NCBI GenBank assembly: GCA_910577555.1
Contig: CAJTLF010000011.1
Span: forward strand, 1-64,000
Length of the DNA stretch: 64,000 bases
Direction of reading: 5' to 3'
Source: an uncultured Christensenella sp.
GTDB lineage: Bacteria; Bacillota; Clostridia; Christensenellales; Borkfalkiaceae
The notes under the pieces are model-generated. The model was not told the origin of the DNA, did not search any database, and saw only the letters and a list, made by a program, of their open reading frames with translations. Numbering within the stretch: the first letter of the stretch is position 1; each line of letters opens with the position of its first letter. Below, in pieces: positions 16,358-24,101 of the stretch. The translations under genes and the position numbers were made by a program.

Positions 16358-17233
16358 TTAAGCCTTGCGGGAACGCACGAAATCCACGAATTGCAGTAAA
16401 AATCCCGCGTCGCCGTCTATTCCTTCCAAAAGCGTGCGGCATCTTTCCGCAAGCACGTCGGCGCGCAGCTTCGCCCCGTTCAACCCGTAAACGGCTACGG
16501 AAGTATATTTGCCTTCCTTCCCGTCCTTTCCTAAGCTTTTGCCGAGTTTTTCAAAACTGCCTTCCACGTCCAGAACGTCGTCAGTAATCTGGAACAGCAA
16601 TCCCAAATCTTTACCGAACGCTTTCAGCTCGGAAAAACATCTGCCGCCGCAAAGAATGCTCGGCACGACTATGGGCGCGACGAGTAATTTACCCGTCTTG
16701 TTTTCGTATATAAAATCGAGAGTTTTTTCGTTGTAGCTTTCGTCGTTTTCGTGCATAAGGTCGGCAGACTGTCCCGCAATCATACCGTAAACGCCCGCAC
16801 AGTCGCAAATATATTCTGCGGCGGAAATAAATTCCGTACCGTTTTTACATTCTTTCAGAAGTAACGAATACGCCGTGTTCAACAGTCCGTCGCCCGCCAA
16901 CACCGCGTTACCCGTACCGAAAACCTTGTGGTTGGAAGGTTTTCCGCGCCTGAAATCGTCATCGTCCATTTCGGGAAGGTCGTCGTGAATAAGCGAATAA
17001 GTATGAATAAGCTCTATTGCAAGGGCAAAGTTCATCACTTTTCGCCTTTCCACACCGAGTAAATCGGCAACTGCGAGCGTAAGCACCGGTCTTATCCGCT
17101 TACCGCCGAGATTTAAACTGTATTTAAGACTTTCCGCTAAAATTTGCGGACGGCAATCGAGCCTTGCGCAAAATTCGTTAAGCGCACCGTTAAATTCGTT
17201 TGAGTATTGTGCGTATTTCTCGCCGAAATCCAA
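16358..17233 (-). CDS. ispA: Polyprenyl (farnesyl/geranylgeranyl) diphosphate synthase
   Basis: Condenses isopentenyl diphosphate with allylic diphosphates. Both Asp-rich motifs are present: D-D-L-P-E-M-D-D-D-D and D-D-V-L-D. The frame stays open 96 nt further upstream into folD, but a TTG at 17233 with AGGAG 6 nt upstream gives a 291-residue protein of normal length, so it is taken as the start. folD ends 3 nt before it. Chain length (C15 or C20) cannot be read with confidence. Confidence 0.93.
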   Translation of the reverse strand: MDFGEKYAQYSNEFNGALNEFCARLDCRPQILAESLKYSLNLGGKRIRPVLTLAVADLLGVERRKVMNFALAIELIHTYSLIHDDLPEMDDDDFRRGKPSNHKVFGTGNAVLAGDGLLNTAYSLLLKECKNGTEFISAAEYICDCAGVYGMIAGQSADLMHENDESYNEKTLDFIYENKTGKLLVAPIVVPSILCGGRCFSELKAFGKDLGLLFQITDDVLDVEGSFEKLGKSLGKDGKEGKYTSVAVYGLNGAKLRADVLAERCRTLLEGIDGDAGFLLQFVDFVRSRKA

Positions 17234-17235
17234 AT

Positions 17236-18075
17236 TTATCTCCTTAAAGCCGCCTGTAGCGTATTGTACATCAGCATAGTAATCGTCATAGGTCCTACGC
17301 CGCCGGGTACGGGCGTAATAAACGAACATTTATCTTTTACGCCGTTAAAATCCACGTCGCCGCACAGCTTGCCGTTTTCATCGCGGTTCATACCCACGTC
17401 TACAACGACCGCTCCGTCTTTAACCATATCCGCGGTTATAAACTTCGGTTTACCTATTGCTGCCACTAAAATATCTGCGTTGCGGCACTCTTCTTTAAGA
17501 TTTCGGGTTTTACTGTGGCAAACCGTAACGGTTGCGTCGGCGTTCAGAAGCAACATTGCCATAGGCTTGCCGACTATATTCGACCTGCCCACGACCACGG
17601 CGCGTTTACCATTGGGGTTGATTCCGTATTCTTTCAGCATAGCCATAACGCCGTTAGGAGTGCAAGCGACGAGACAGTCTTCACCCATGCAAAGCTTGCC
17701 TGCGTTGCTTTCCGAAAACCCGTCCACGTCCTTTTGAACGGGAATAAGCTCCAACGCTTTTTTCGCGTCTATATGAGCGGGTAAAGGCAACTGAACGAGA
17801 ATACCGTCTATATTATTATCGCCGGAAAGCTCGGTAATCTGCTCTTCGAGCTGCGCCTGCGAAACGCTTTCGGGCAGATAATAAGCAAATGATTTTATGC
17901 CTGTCTCTTCGCACGCCTTTATTTTATTTCTTACGTAAACCTGCGACGCGGGATTTTCCCCTACCAAAACAACGGCAAGCCCCACGCTTCTTCCGCGGGA
18001 ATTTTTGAACTTTGCAACGCCGCTTTTAATCTCTTCTCGCATTTTTGCGGCGAGAGCCTTTCCGTCAATCAACAT
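17236..18075 (-). CDS. folD: Bifunctional methylene-THF dehydrogenase/cyclohydrolase
   Basis: Interconverts 5,10-methylene-THF and 10-formyl-THF using NADP. The Y-V-R-N-K-x-K-A segment supplies the catalytic Tyr and Lys. The K-D-V-D-G-F motif and the Rossmann segment V-V-V-G-R-S-N-I-V-G-K-P follow. Its 279 residues are typical. It sits between nusB (3-nt gap) and ispA. The xseA and xseB genes that lie between folD and ispA in Bacillus are absent here. Confidence 0.96.
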   Translation of the reverse strand: MLIDGKALAAKMREEIKSGVAKFKNSRGRSVGLAVVLVGENPASQVYVRNKIKACEETGIKSFAYYLPESVSQAQLEEQITELSGDNNIDGILVQLPLPAHIDAKKALELIPVQKDVDGFSESNAGKLCMGEDCLVACTPNGVMAMLKEYGINPNGKRAVVVGRSNIVGKPMAMLLLNADATVTVCHSKTRNLKEECRNADILVAAIGKPKFITADMVKDGAVVVDVGMNRDENGKLCGDVDFNGVKDKCSFITPVPGGVGPMTITMLMYNTLQAALRR

Positions 18076-18078
18076 AAT

Positions 18079-18468
18079 TTAACCTTTATCAATCTGCGAA
18101 AGTATGCCCGAAACGAACGACGCGCTCTTTGGCGAAGAATATCTGGCAACGATATTCGCCGCTTCGTTTACGGATACCGCTTTGGGTACGGACGGCATAT
18201 ACAAAATTTCGGCAAGAGCTATCAAAAGCGCACTCTTATCCGCCGGGAAAAGACGGGATTCGGGAAAAGCCACCGAACGCTCGTCAATAATATGCGTGAG
18301 CGTCGTGCTATGTTCTTTTATTAGCGAAAGTACGCCGTCAACGTACGAAATATCGTCGGGCGTAAGTTTTTCTTTTTTTGCGAGCGCGTTTTTCATACCG
18401 CCGTCCGCTCCTTCGAACAGCGACGCGAACACGAGCTGAAACGTGACTTCTCTTGCTTTAGTTCTCAT
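18079..18468 (-). CDS. nusB: Transcription antitermination protein NusB
   Basis: A 129-residue all-helical factor that with NusE promotes antitermination on rRNA operons. The R-T-K-A-R-E-V-T-F-Q-L-V-F start and the late V-S-V-N-E-A-A-N-I-V-A-R-Y-S segment fit the family. It starts the nusB-folD-ispA run. Confidence 0.88.
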   Translation of the reverse strand: MRTKAREVTFQLVFASLFEGADGGMKNALAKKEKLTPDDISYVDGVLSLIKEHSTTLTHIIDERSVAFPESRLFPADKSALLIALAEILYMPSVPKAVSVNEAANIVARYSSPKSASFVSGILSQIDKG

Positions 18469-18484
18469 AATTACCTACGTACAA

Positions 18485-18515
18485 ATATTCCCTTAAAATA
18501 AATTTAAGGGAATAT
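18485..18515. terminator. Strong hairpin between the Asp23 gene and nusB
   Basis: A perfect 13-bp inverted repeat (18485-18497 with 18503-18515) with a 5-nt loop, 17 nt past the Asp23 gene. A T-rich tract follows on the plus strand (CTTTTTATTTTATT). On the minus strand only a weak TTTG follows. It may partly attenuate transcription from the Asp23 promoter into nusB. Confidence 0.5.
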
Positions 18516-18531
18516 CTTTTTATTTTATTAT

Positions 18532-18864
18532 TTATACTGCCGCGTCGGGGAAATTCACGTCGAGTACGTGAACGTTCACGGTAGCTACTTTGTATTTGGT
18601 CATAGACTCGACGTTGTGCTTTATCGACTGCTGGATTTTATAAGCAAGGCTCGATACGTTGCAAGTATTGTCTACCTTTACGCTTATATCCGCGACTATG
18701 CCCTGTTTTTCAAAGCTGAGTTTTATACCCTTGTTTTTCGTGTTTAAAAGAGTAACTTCTTCAACTTCGCTTATAGCAAGTGCGACAATGCCGCTAACTA
18801 TGCCTGAATTGTAAGTTATTTTACCCTTTTGGGTAGCGGTAGGGTCGTGCCTGATATGTGCCAT
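18532..18864 (-). CDS. Asp23/Gls24 family envelope stress response protein
   Basis: A 110-residue Asp23/Gls24 domain protein, recognised by the G-I-V-S-G-I-V-A-L-A-I-S-E-V-E motif followed by alternating strands with V-D-I/V-x-V patterns. Members are cytoplasmic or membrane-associated factors linked to envelope stress. A copy beside nusB is the rule in Clostridia (YqhY in Bacillus, tied to lipid synthesis). It has AAGGAG before the ATG and its own promoter. Confidence 0.88.
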   Translation of the reverse strand: MAHIRHDPTATQKGKITYNSGIVSGIVALAISEVEEVTLLNTKNKGIKLSFEKQGIVADISVKVDNTCNVSSLAYKIQQSIKHNVESMTKYKVATVNVHVLDVNFPDAAV

Positions 18865-18883
18865 AATAGTTCTCCTTATCCTT

Positions 18884-18912
18884 AGTATAACACCTATTTA
18901 AAAATTTTGCAA
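18884..18912 (-). promoter_or_regulatory. Sigma-A promoter of the Asp23 gene
   Basis: Minus strand TTGCAA (18912-18907), 17-nt spacer, TATACT (18889-18884). It drives the Asp23 gene and perhaps nusB-folD-ispA. Confidence 0.7.
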
Positions 18913-18921
18913 ATATTTATA

Positions 18922-19407
18922 TCAGACTTGAGAATAAACGGGCAAAATTATTATGCTGCCGGGAGCTACGCCCACTTCGTCTTTGAGCATCGTGTAAATA
19001 GCCATAGCGGTGTTGTAGTTAAGCTCGTTGGAGTTTACGAATACGTTTACGTTATCCGAATTCATACCGATAGATACAACGGCGTCGCTGAAACCGCGCG
19101 ATTTGATGAGAGTTTCAAGCATAAGCTCGTTTTCCATCATGTTGACTATTTTGAGCTTAAGGTCAACGGCTTCCTTATACTTTTCGCTGTCTTCTTCGTA
19201 AAGAGCGATTACGCTGTCAAGCTGTAAAAGTTCTTCGCTGCGGGAAGTGGTTCTTTCCGTTCTGAAAGTAGTGAAATAGTTGGAAGTCGTAACCGCCGAA
19301 TCGCCCGAAGCGATTACGTTCGTGGCAAGCAGAACGTTCAGAACGGCTGTAAGCGCAAGTAAGAATACGAGTGACGACATAATGATGATTTTTTTCTTCT
19401 TTGACAT
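18922..19407 (-). CDS. spoIIIAH: Stage III sporulation protein AH
   Basis: Mother-cell membrane protein whose extracellular YscJ/FliF-like domain pairs with forespore SpoIIQ in the feeding-tube channel. It has one N-terminal membrane segment (about 8-30) and a C-terminal ring-building-motif domain. Its 161 residues are shorter than the B. subtilis protein (218), mainly in the linker. It is last in the spoIIIA operon with AAGGAG before the start. Confidence 0.88.
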   Translation of the reverse strand: MSKKKKIIIMSSLVFLLALTAVLNVLLATNVIASGDSAVTTSNYFTTFRTERTTSRSEELLQLDSVIALYEEDSEKYKEAVDLKLKIVNMMENELMLETLIKSRGFSDAVVSIGMNSDNVNVFVNSNELNYNTAMAIYTMLKDEVGVAPGSIIILPVYSQV

Positions 19408-19421
19408 AGTTATATATCTCC

Positions 19422-19778
19422 TTAATTATTCATTGAATAAATTGCAATTAAATTTTTATCGATATTCAAAGCCGTGGAAACGGCGTTATAAATATCGCTT
19501 TTTGTCATTAAATTGTTTGCTCCACGACAGACAATAACCACGCCGGTTATGCCGTTTTCGCCTTCGTTAATCATAACGTCGGTTTCCCCCACACCGTCAA
19601 TCGCGGACAAAATACCCATCAGTTTCAGTTCCGTCTGGCTTTTTGCAGTATTTACCGACGCGGGTGCGTTATTCTGCGACTTATTGATAAAGTAAATAGT
19701 ACCCACCAGAACGATAATAAGAATTACTACGATAATTATTTTCTTGTTATCGTTCACGAAATTAAGAACTTTTCGCAT
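19422..19778 (-). CDS. spoIIIAG: Stage III sporulation protein AG
   Basis: A 118-residue protein with one N-terminal membrane segment (about 12-30) and a ring-building-motif domain that in B. subtilis forms a large ring between mother cell and forespore. It is much shorter than the Bacillus protein (229), so the extra beta-triangle insertion is probably missing. It overlaps spoIIIAF by 17 nt. Confidence 0.85.
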   Translation of the reverse strand: MRKVLNFVNDNKKIIIVVILIIVLVGTIYFINKSQNNAPASVNTAKSQTELKLMGILSAIDGVGETDVMINEGENGITGVVIVCRGANNLMTKSDIYNAVSTALNIDKNLIAIYSMNN

Positions 19779-20196
19779 ATACTGTTATATTTATATATTT
19801 CAAGCCGTCCAAATATGCGTAAATTTCTTCAATTATTTTATTATTTCCGCCGTTTACTTCCACGCTAACGCCCGTAACCTTGAATTGTCCGTCTTGATGC
19901 TCCACGCTTACCGTGCAATCGGTATCCGCGCCGAACTCTTTAACGAGCAGTTTTTCCAGCTCCGTACTCTGATTGTCGGAATAAATATTGCAGATATATT
20001 CGTAATCGTAAAAGCTTCCCGCGGGAGCGTCCCCGCCTATTTTAAAAATTCCCGTAACGGGCTGTATTAAAACGAGAATACATATAAGCCGCATTACGAA
20101 CGTTACCGATTTATGCAGCTTCCCTTCGGGTACGAGCAACGATACGATAACCGATAAAAATATGACGCCCGCGGCGGATAAAAGATAAACTTTCAT
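19762..20196 (-). CDS. spoIIIAF: Stage III sporulation protein AF
   Basis: A 144-residue protein with two N-terminal membrane helices (about 3-22 and 30-48) and a soluble C-terminal ring-building-like domain. The frame is open far upstream into spoIIIAE, but the ATG at 20196 overlaps the spoIIIAE stop by 4 nt and gives the family's usual length, so it is the start. Part of the spoIIIA secretion-like complex. Confidence 0.85.
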   Translation of the reverse strand: MKVYLLSAAGVIFLSVIVSLLVPEGKLHKSVTFVMRLICILVLIQPVTGIFKIGGDAPAGSFYDYEYICNIYSDNQSTELEKLLVKEFGADTDCTVSVEHQDGQFKVTGVSVEVNGGNNKIIEEIYAYLDGLKYINITVYAKSS

Positions 20197-21455
20197 ATAA
20201 AACTGTTTGCCGAATTGACTATGAGCATTATGACGAGCGCGTACATAAACGCGACTGTTAAAAGTCCGGCAACGAAATACTCGATATCCTTTGAAAGGTC
20301 GGAAAGCAACGAATAGAGCGTATTTTCGCCTATCGGCTGGACAATTGCGCCCACTATCTTTAAAATTATTGAAAATGAAACGAGCAATATTACGGGCTGT
20401 ATAATTTCGAAAAGAAGTAAAATTATCCCGCAAGTTCCGACGGAGCTCTTTATAAGCAGTCCCGCCGACTGCAACATATCGAATCCGCTTGAAAGAAAGT
20501 TGCCGACTATCGGTACCGAGTTGCCTATAACGTATTTGGTTGCCTTGAATATAATACCGTCGAACAGCGACGATGCCGAACTCTGAGCGGTTATAAATAT
20601 ACTGAATACGGTTACGGTAATTCCTATAACCCATTTCATTAAGCTTTTCAACAGGTTTGTTACGCCCGCAAACGACATCTGGTCGTTGAGCTTTGACATA
20701 AACCCTAATACAATTACTCCTATAGTGGCGGGAAAAATGAAAGAAGAAACAATCTCCACCGCTCCGCCCGACAGAAATATCGCCGACGGCTGGTAAATGG
20801 CGGCGGAACTCGTACCGCCCGTAAGTACGGTAAGCGTTGCTAATATGGGGGTAAAAATTTCTATCTGTTTTCTTACTGCGTCTATACATTCGGTACAGCC
20901 GCCGACTATGCCTACCAGCATAGAAGAAATAATTAAAATAATTACCGAATAACAGGCGAGATGAACTATTTTTGCCGTCGACTTGCCTATTATTCCGCCT
21001 TCGGCAGAGCTGACTATCGCGGAAAGTATGCTTACGGCGGTTACGGTTGAAAATGCAGGAATAAGACTTATTACGTCCTTGAAAATAATCGAAAACAGCT
21101 CGCTGAGATATCCGTTATAGTCTGTCGACAGATTGCCGCTTATTAAATACTCCACTATCTCCTTTGCCGTATTTCCGAAGTTGAAAAGATAGCTCTCCGG
21201 ATTGCCGTCGAGATATTTTTGCAGTTCGGAAAGGTCTAAGCTTTCAAGGAGTTTTTTAATATTTTCATTGAGCTCCGCCCGTCCGTCGTCCGCCGCGTAA
21301 GCCGCGCCGCCGAGCAATGAAAGTATTATTGCAACGGCGACAAGCGATAAAATTACGAGTATTTTTTTCAGACGAGATTTATTAAGGATACGATAATTTT
21401 GTACGCGCTTGAAAGGATTGGAATTGACGCAACGAAGAGAATTATTTTTCCACAT
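20193..21455 (-). CDS. spoIIIAE: Stage III sporulation protein AE
   Basis: Polytopic membrane protein of the SpoIIIA channel with about eight hydrophobic segments and a cleavable signal sequence (K-K-I-L-V-I-L-S-L about 30-38, A-Y-A-A-D near 55). The only ATG, at 21455, makes it overlap spoIIIAD by 88 nt and puts about 28 polar residues before the signal sequence. It lacks a clear ribosome binding site. A start nearer 21370 is possible but would need a non-ATG codon such as CTG. The product is clear; the start is not. Confidence 0.85.
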   Translation of the reverse strand: MWKNNSLRCVNSNPFKRVQNYRILNKSRLKKILVILSLVAVAIILSLLGGAAYAADDGRAELNENIKKLLESLDLSELQKYLDGNPESYLFNFGNTAKEIVEYLISGNLSTDYNGYLSELFSIIFKDVISLIPAFSTVTAVSILSAIVSSAEGGIIGKSTAKIVHLACYSVIILIISSMLVGIVGGCTECIDAVRKQIEIFTPILATLTVLTGGTSSAAIYQPSAIFLSGGAVEIVSSFIFPATIGVIVLGFMSKLNDQMSFAGVTNLLKSLMKWVIGITVTVFSIFITAQSSASSLFDGIIFKATKYVIGNSVPIVGNFLSSGFDMLQSAGLLIKSSVGTCGIILLLFEIIQPVILLVSFSIILKIVGAIVQPIGENTLYSLLSDLSKDIEYFVAGLLTVAFMYALVIMLIVNSANSFI

Positions 21456-21760
21456 AATATAAGCTTGTCCGCCACCCCGTTAAAGCCGAGTTCTTTAACG
21501 GAGCTTGCGGTTAGTTCAACGATAAATCCTATACCTATAATTTTAAAAACGGTGCGGATTATTTCATTATCGATACCCGTCGTCTGGGTGAAGTCCTTTA
21601 TGAATTTTATGCTTTCGCTAAGATAATCGAAAGAATATAAAAAGATTATTATGCCGCCTGCGGCAAGACACAGGGGCACCAGCTCTGACTTATGGCTTTT
21701 TAAAATAAACGCACTTACCGCCGTTATGACGGCAATGCAACAAAGACGGACTGCGTACAT
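21368..21760 (-). CDS. spoIIIAD: Stage III sporulation protein AD
   Basis: A 130-residue protein with four membrane helices. It is related to SpoIIIAC, with the F-x-x-T-G-I-D segment and K-I-I-G-I-G-F pattern of the family. It starts on the last base of spoIIIAC. In B. subtilis it belongs to the membrane part of the SpoIIIA-SpoIIQ channel. Confidence 0.88.
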   Translation of the reverse strand: MYAVRLCCIAVITAVSAFILKSHKSELVPLCLAAGGIIIFLYSFDYLSESIKFIKDFTQTTGIDNEIIRTVFKIIGIGFIVELTASSVKELGFNGVADKLILCGKIILFVASIPILSSAYKIIVSLINLV

Positions 21761-21957
21761 CAGAACATATCGAATAGCTGCCTGATTTGCGAAAACAAGT
21801 CGGCAATCATGGTTATTACTACGGTCAGTACTATTATCAGCCCCACTAAGCTTACGAGCGTGGCGATGTCGTCCCTGTCAGATTTTTTAAGTACCTGACA
21901 GATTATCGTGATTATTATGCCTATAGCGGCAATTTTAAAAATTATGCTTATATCCAT
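21760..21957 (-). CDS. spoIIIAC: Stage III sporulation protein AC
   Basis: A 65-residue protein of two membrane helices joined by a short K-K-S-D-R-D loop, exactly the SpoIIIAC size and topology. It is 6 nt after spoIIIAB and abuts spoIIIAD. Confidence 0.9.
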   Translation of the reverse strand: MDISIIFKIAAIGIIITIICQVLKKSDRDDIATLVSLVGLIIVLTVVITMIADLFSQIRQLFDMF

Positions 21958-21963
21958 ACCGTT

Positions 21964-22389
21964 TTATGCGAGCAACACCGCCATAAGTACGCCTACCATA
22001 AAGAATATTTTAACGTACAGCGAGCTGTATCGTTTATAATCGGAAAAGCTGTCGTCCCTGCACTTTGCCAAAGTAGCTTTTCTTGCGTTCAAATAATCGA
22101 TTTGCGACGCGGCGTCGCTCTTTCCGAGATTTACCGCGTAATCGGAAATTATTTCGGCGTCCTTACCGTCGAAAAATTTCTTGCCCGATAATATTTCGGG
22201 AACGAATTTAAAACCTTCGGCAACCTTATTTATCGGGGCGCGCTGAAACTTTAAATTCATAAGCAGTTTTTCGTTAAACTCGTACAGTTCCGAAAAGACC
22301 GCCATTCTCTTTTTTTTATTCGCCGCAAGAAATACGCCGAGCGCAGTCGTCAACGCAACTATCGCTATAAGGATTAAAGTTTTTATCAT
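21964..22389 (-). CDS. spoIIIAB: Stage III sporulation protein AB
   Basis: A 141-residue protein with an N-terminal and a C-terminal membrane helix flanking a helical cytoplasmic domain, resembling type II secretion F-like SpoIIIAB. The ATG at 22389 gives a 74-nt overlap with spoIIIAA, long for this operon. No better internal start was seen, because the first membrane helix lies within the overlap. Confidence 0.83.
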   Translation of the reverse strand: MIKTLILIAIVALTTALGVFLAANKKKRMAVFSELYEFNEKLLMNLKFQRAPINKVAEGFKFVPEILSGKKFFDGKDAEIISDYAVNLGKSDAASQIDYLNARKATLAKCRDDSFSDYKRYSSLYVKIFFMVGVLMAVLLA

Positions 22390-23218
22390 AAATCAAAGGC
22401 TGTCCGAAAACTGATTTAAGCTCTACGAAATATCTGAAAGGCATCGTCTTTAAAATTTCGCGGTCTGTAATATGCGAAGACGCTATAACCGTAATTCCGC
22501 AGTCGGCGGCATATTTTACCGCTTTAATATCTTCGTCTCCGTATAATTCGTCGGTAATTATAACGTCGGGCTTCATTGCCCTAATCGCGCTTGCAATCGC
22601 TCCTTTTTTGCAAAAGCTGCGCACAACGTCTACCGCGCCCAAATCGAACCCTTCGCCAAACCCGTCCATTGCGGCAATTTCCCCCCGCTCGTCAAATACG
22701 AGAACGTTTAAAAGCGTTTTATTCGTTAAATATCGAGCAATATCTCTAAGCATCGTCGTTTTGCCCATTCCGGGCTTTGAAAAAATAAGCGTGCTTTGCG
22801 GGTTACACTTAAAAAGCGATTTGCAGATTTTATTTGCACATCCCGCAACTTCGTGCGGAATTCTTATATTCAAAGAAGTTACGTTCTTTATCGTGTTTAC
22901 CGCTCCGCCGTCCGTTACGTACTCGCCTGCAATGCCTATTCTCACGCCGTGTTCAACGGTAATAAAGCCGCTCTTCATCTGCTCGGTATAATTGTAAATA
23001 CATCCGCCCGTTGCGTTGTTCAGAACGGGCGTTATTTCGTCGGCAATAATTCTGTCGTTAACACCCGACGAAATACCGTATCTTCCTAAATAACGATATG
23101 CCCCGTCGTAACCGATTATGACGGGTTGTCCGCGCCTGAGACGGATTTCGGAAAGAAAATTATAATTCAGATGGCTTATAGCCGCTTTTACTCCGTCGGG
23201 CAGAAAGGACAAACTCAT
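22316..23218 (-). CDS. spoIIIAA: Stage III sporulation protein AA (ATPase)
   Basis: Secretion-type ATPase of the SpoIIIA complex in the mother cell. Walker A K-P-G-M-G-K-T-T, Walker B-like V-L-V-F-D-E-R-G-E and a later D-V-I-I-T-D-E-L are present. Its 300 residues are normal. It is the first gene of the complete AA-AH operon. No Shine-Dalgarno sequence is visible before the ATG. A sigma-E-like promoter and a small hairpin with T8 lie 23-80 nt upstream. Confidence 0.94.
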   Translation of the reverse strand: MSLSFLPDGVKAAISHLNYNFLSEIRLRRGQPVIIGYDGAYRYLGRYGISSGVNDRIIADEITPVLNNATGGCIYNYTEQMKSGFITVEHGVRIGIAGEYVTDGGAVNTIKNVTSLNIRIPHEVAGCANKICKSLFKCNPQSTLIFSKPGMGKTTMLRDIARYLTNKTLLNVLVFDERGEIAAMDGFGEGFDLGAVDVVRSFCKKGAIASAIRAMKPDVIITDELYGDEDIKAVKYAADCGITVIASSHITDREILKTMPFRYFVELKSVFGQPLIYDKNFNPYSDSCVDDCARRISCGE

Positions 23219-23240
23219 ATTTTAACTTATTATTTAAGGA

Positions 23241-23265
23241 TAAAAAAAATAACCCCTACGGGGTT
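23241..23265 (-). terminator. Hairpin with U8 just upstream of spoIIIAA
   Basis: Minus-strand stem AACCCC/GGGGTT with a 3-nt loop, then A and T8, only 22 nt before the spoIIIAA ATG. It could be a second terminator behind the tRNA-Leu unit. If the sigma-E-like promoter at 23270-23296 is used, it would lie at the extreme 5' end of the spoIIIA mRNA. Confidence 0.6.
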
Positions 23266-23269
23266 TTAA

Positions 23270-23296
23270 ATTGTAAGCAAATTTTATTCTATATTC
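23270..23296 (-). promoter_or_regulatory. Candidate sigma-E promoter of the spoIIIA operon
   Basis: Minus strand GAATATA (23296-23290), 12-nt spacer, CTTACAAT (23277-23270). The -10 matches the sigma-E consensus CATACAAT at 7 of 8, but the spacer is 1-2 nt short. spoIIIA is sigma-E-dependent in B. subtilis. Confidence 0.4.
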
Positions 23297-23312
23297 GCCA
23301 AATGAATATTTA

Positions 23313-23350
23313 ACTGAAAAAGGACTGAAACTTAGCCGTTTCAGTCCTTT
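23313..23350 (-). terminator. Intrinsic terminator of tRNA-Leu(AAG)
   Basis: A perfect 13-bp stem AAAGGACTGAAAC (23350-23338 with 23331-23319) with a 6-nt loop and a T-rich tail on the minus strand, 10 nt past the tRNA 3' end. Confidence 0.85.
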
Positions 23351-23359
23351 ACCTTTTTA

Positions 23360-23444
23360 TGGTGCACTCGACAGGAGTTGAACCTGCATGGGGTTAACCA
23401 CAAGATCCTTAGTCTTGCGCGTCTGCCAATTCCGCCACGAGTGC
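23360..23444 (-). tRNA. trnL: tRNA-Leu, anticodon AAG
   Basis: Class II tRNA with acceptor stem GCACTCG/CGAGTGC, discriminator A and encoded CCA. The anticodon stem CAAGA/TCTTG encloses the 7-nt loop CTAAGGA, so positions 34-36 read AAG (decodes CUU, and more CUN codons if A34 becomes inosine). The acceptor stem and D arm are nearly identical to tRNA-Leu(CAG) at 40499-40581, so the two are close paralogues. Confidence 0.93.
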
Positions 23445-23457
23445 AAAAGCAAGATAA

Positions 23458-23486
23458 ATTCTATAATATTACGGCGAAGTTGTCAA
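23458..23486 (-). promoter_or_regulatory. Sigma-A promoter of tRNA-Leu(AAG)
   Basis: Minus strand TTGACA (23486-23481), 17-nt spacer, TAGAAT (23463-23458), about 14 nt before the tRNA 5' end. It lies between coaE and the tRNA, so the tRNA is a separate unit. Confidence 0.75.
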
Positions 23487-23504
23487 GTTAAAATCTGTAA
23501 CAAT

Positions 23505-24101
23505 TCAAAAAATTTTGAATTCTTTTTTTATTTTTTTAAGTAAATCTTCCGTACTGCGTTCAAGTTTATCCAAATTACCGTCATTATGCAAGGCATAGTA
23601 CTTTGCAAAATCAAAATTATTGTAATTAATTTGACTGTTTATCCGCTTTTTTACGCTTTCAGTATCAATTCCGTCGCGTTTTACAACCGCATTTATTCTT
23701 TCGCTTTCCGACCGAAGAACAACTATAACGCCGTTAAAAAGACTTTCGAAACCGTTTTCAAACAGCAAAGGAACTTCACAAAAGCCTAATTTGCAATCTC
23801 TTAACTTTTCAGAGACGGCATTCATTATAGCAGGGTGAGTTATTGAATTTAATTTTAAAAGCTGTTTTTCGTCGTTAAAAACTATTTCGGCAAGTTTTTT
23901 TCTGTCGATTTCGCCGTCGGATAAAACGCCGTCAAACTCTTCCCCTATTTTATTTGCAAATTCCGCGTCGTTAAGTAATTCGGAATAAGTTTGGTCGCAG
24001 GATACCACGGCGTAACCAAGCTTGCACAAAAAGCGGGCAACGGTAGATTTACCGCTGCCTATTCCGCCCGTTATTGCAATTTTTATATTATTTTGCATCA
24101 T
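23505..24101 (-). CDS. coaE: Dephospho-CoA kinase
   Basis: Phosphorylates dephospho-CoA, the last step of coenzyme A synthesis. The P-loop G-G-I-G-S-G-K-S-T lies near the N-terminus, and V-P-L-L-F-E-N-G and an Arg-rich lid follow. ATGs exist at 24128, 24101 and 24098; the latter two overlap the polA end by about 10 nt and begin just before the P-loop strand, so a protein of about 197 residues is likely. coaX at 29572-30351 supplies another CoA step. Confidence 0.93.
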   Translation of the reverse strand: MMQNNIKIAITGGIGSGKSTVARFLCKLGYAVVSCDQTYSELLNDAEFANKIGEEFDGVLSDGEIDRKKLAEIVFNDEKQLLKLNSITHPAIMNAVSEKLRDCKLGFCEVPLLFENGFESLFNGVIVVLRSESERINAVVKRDGIDTESVKKRINSQINYNNFDFAKYYALHNDGNLDKLERSTEDLLKKIKKEFKIF

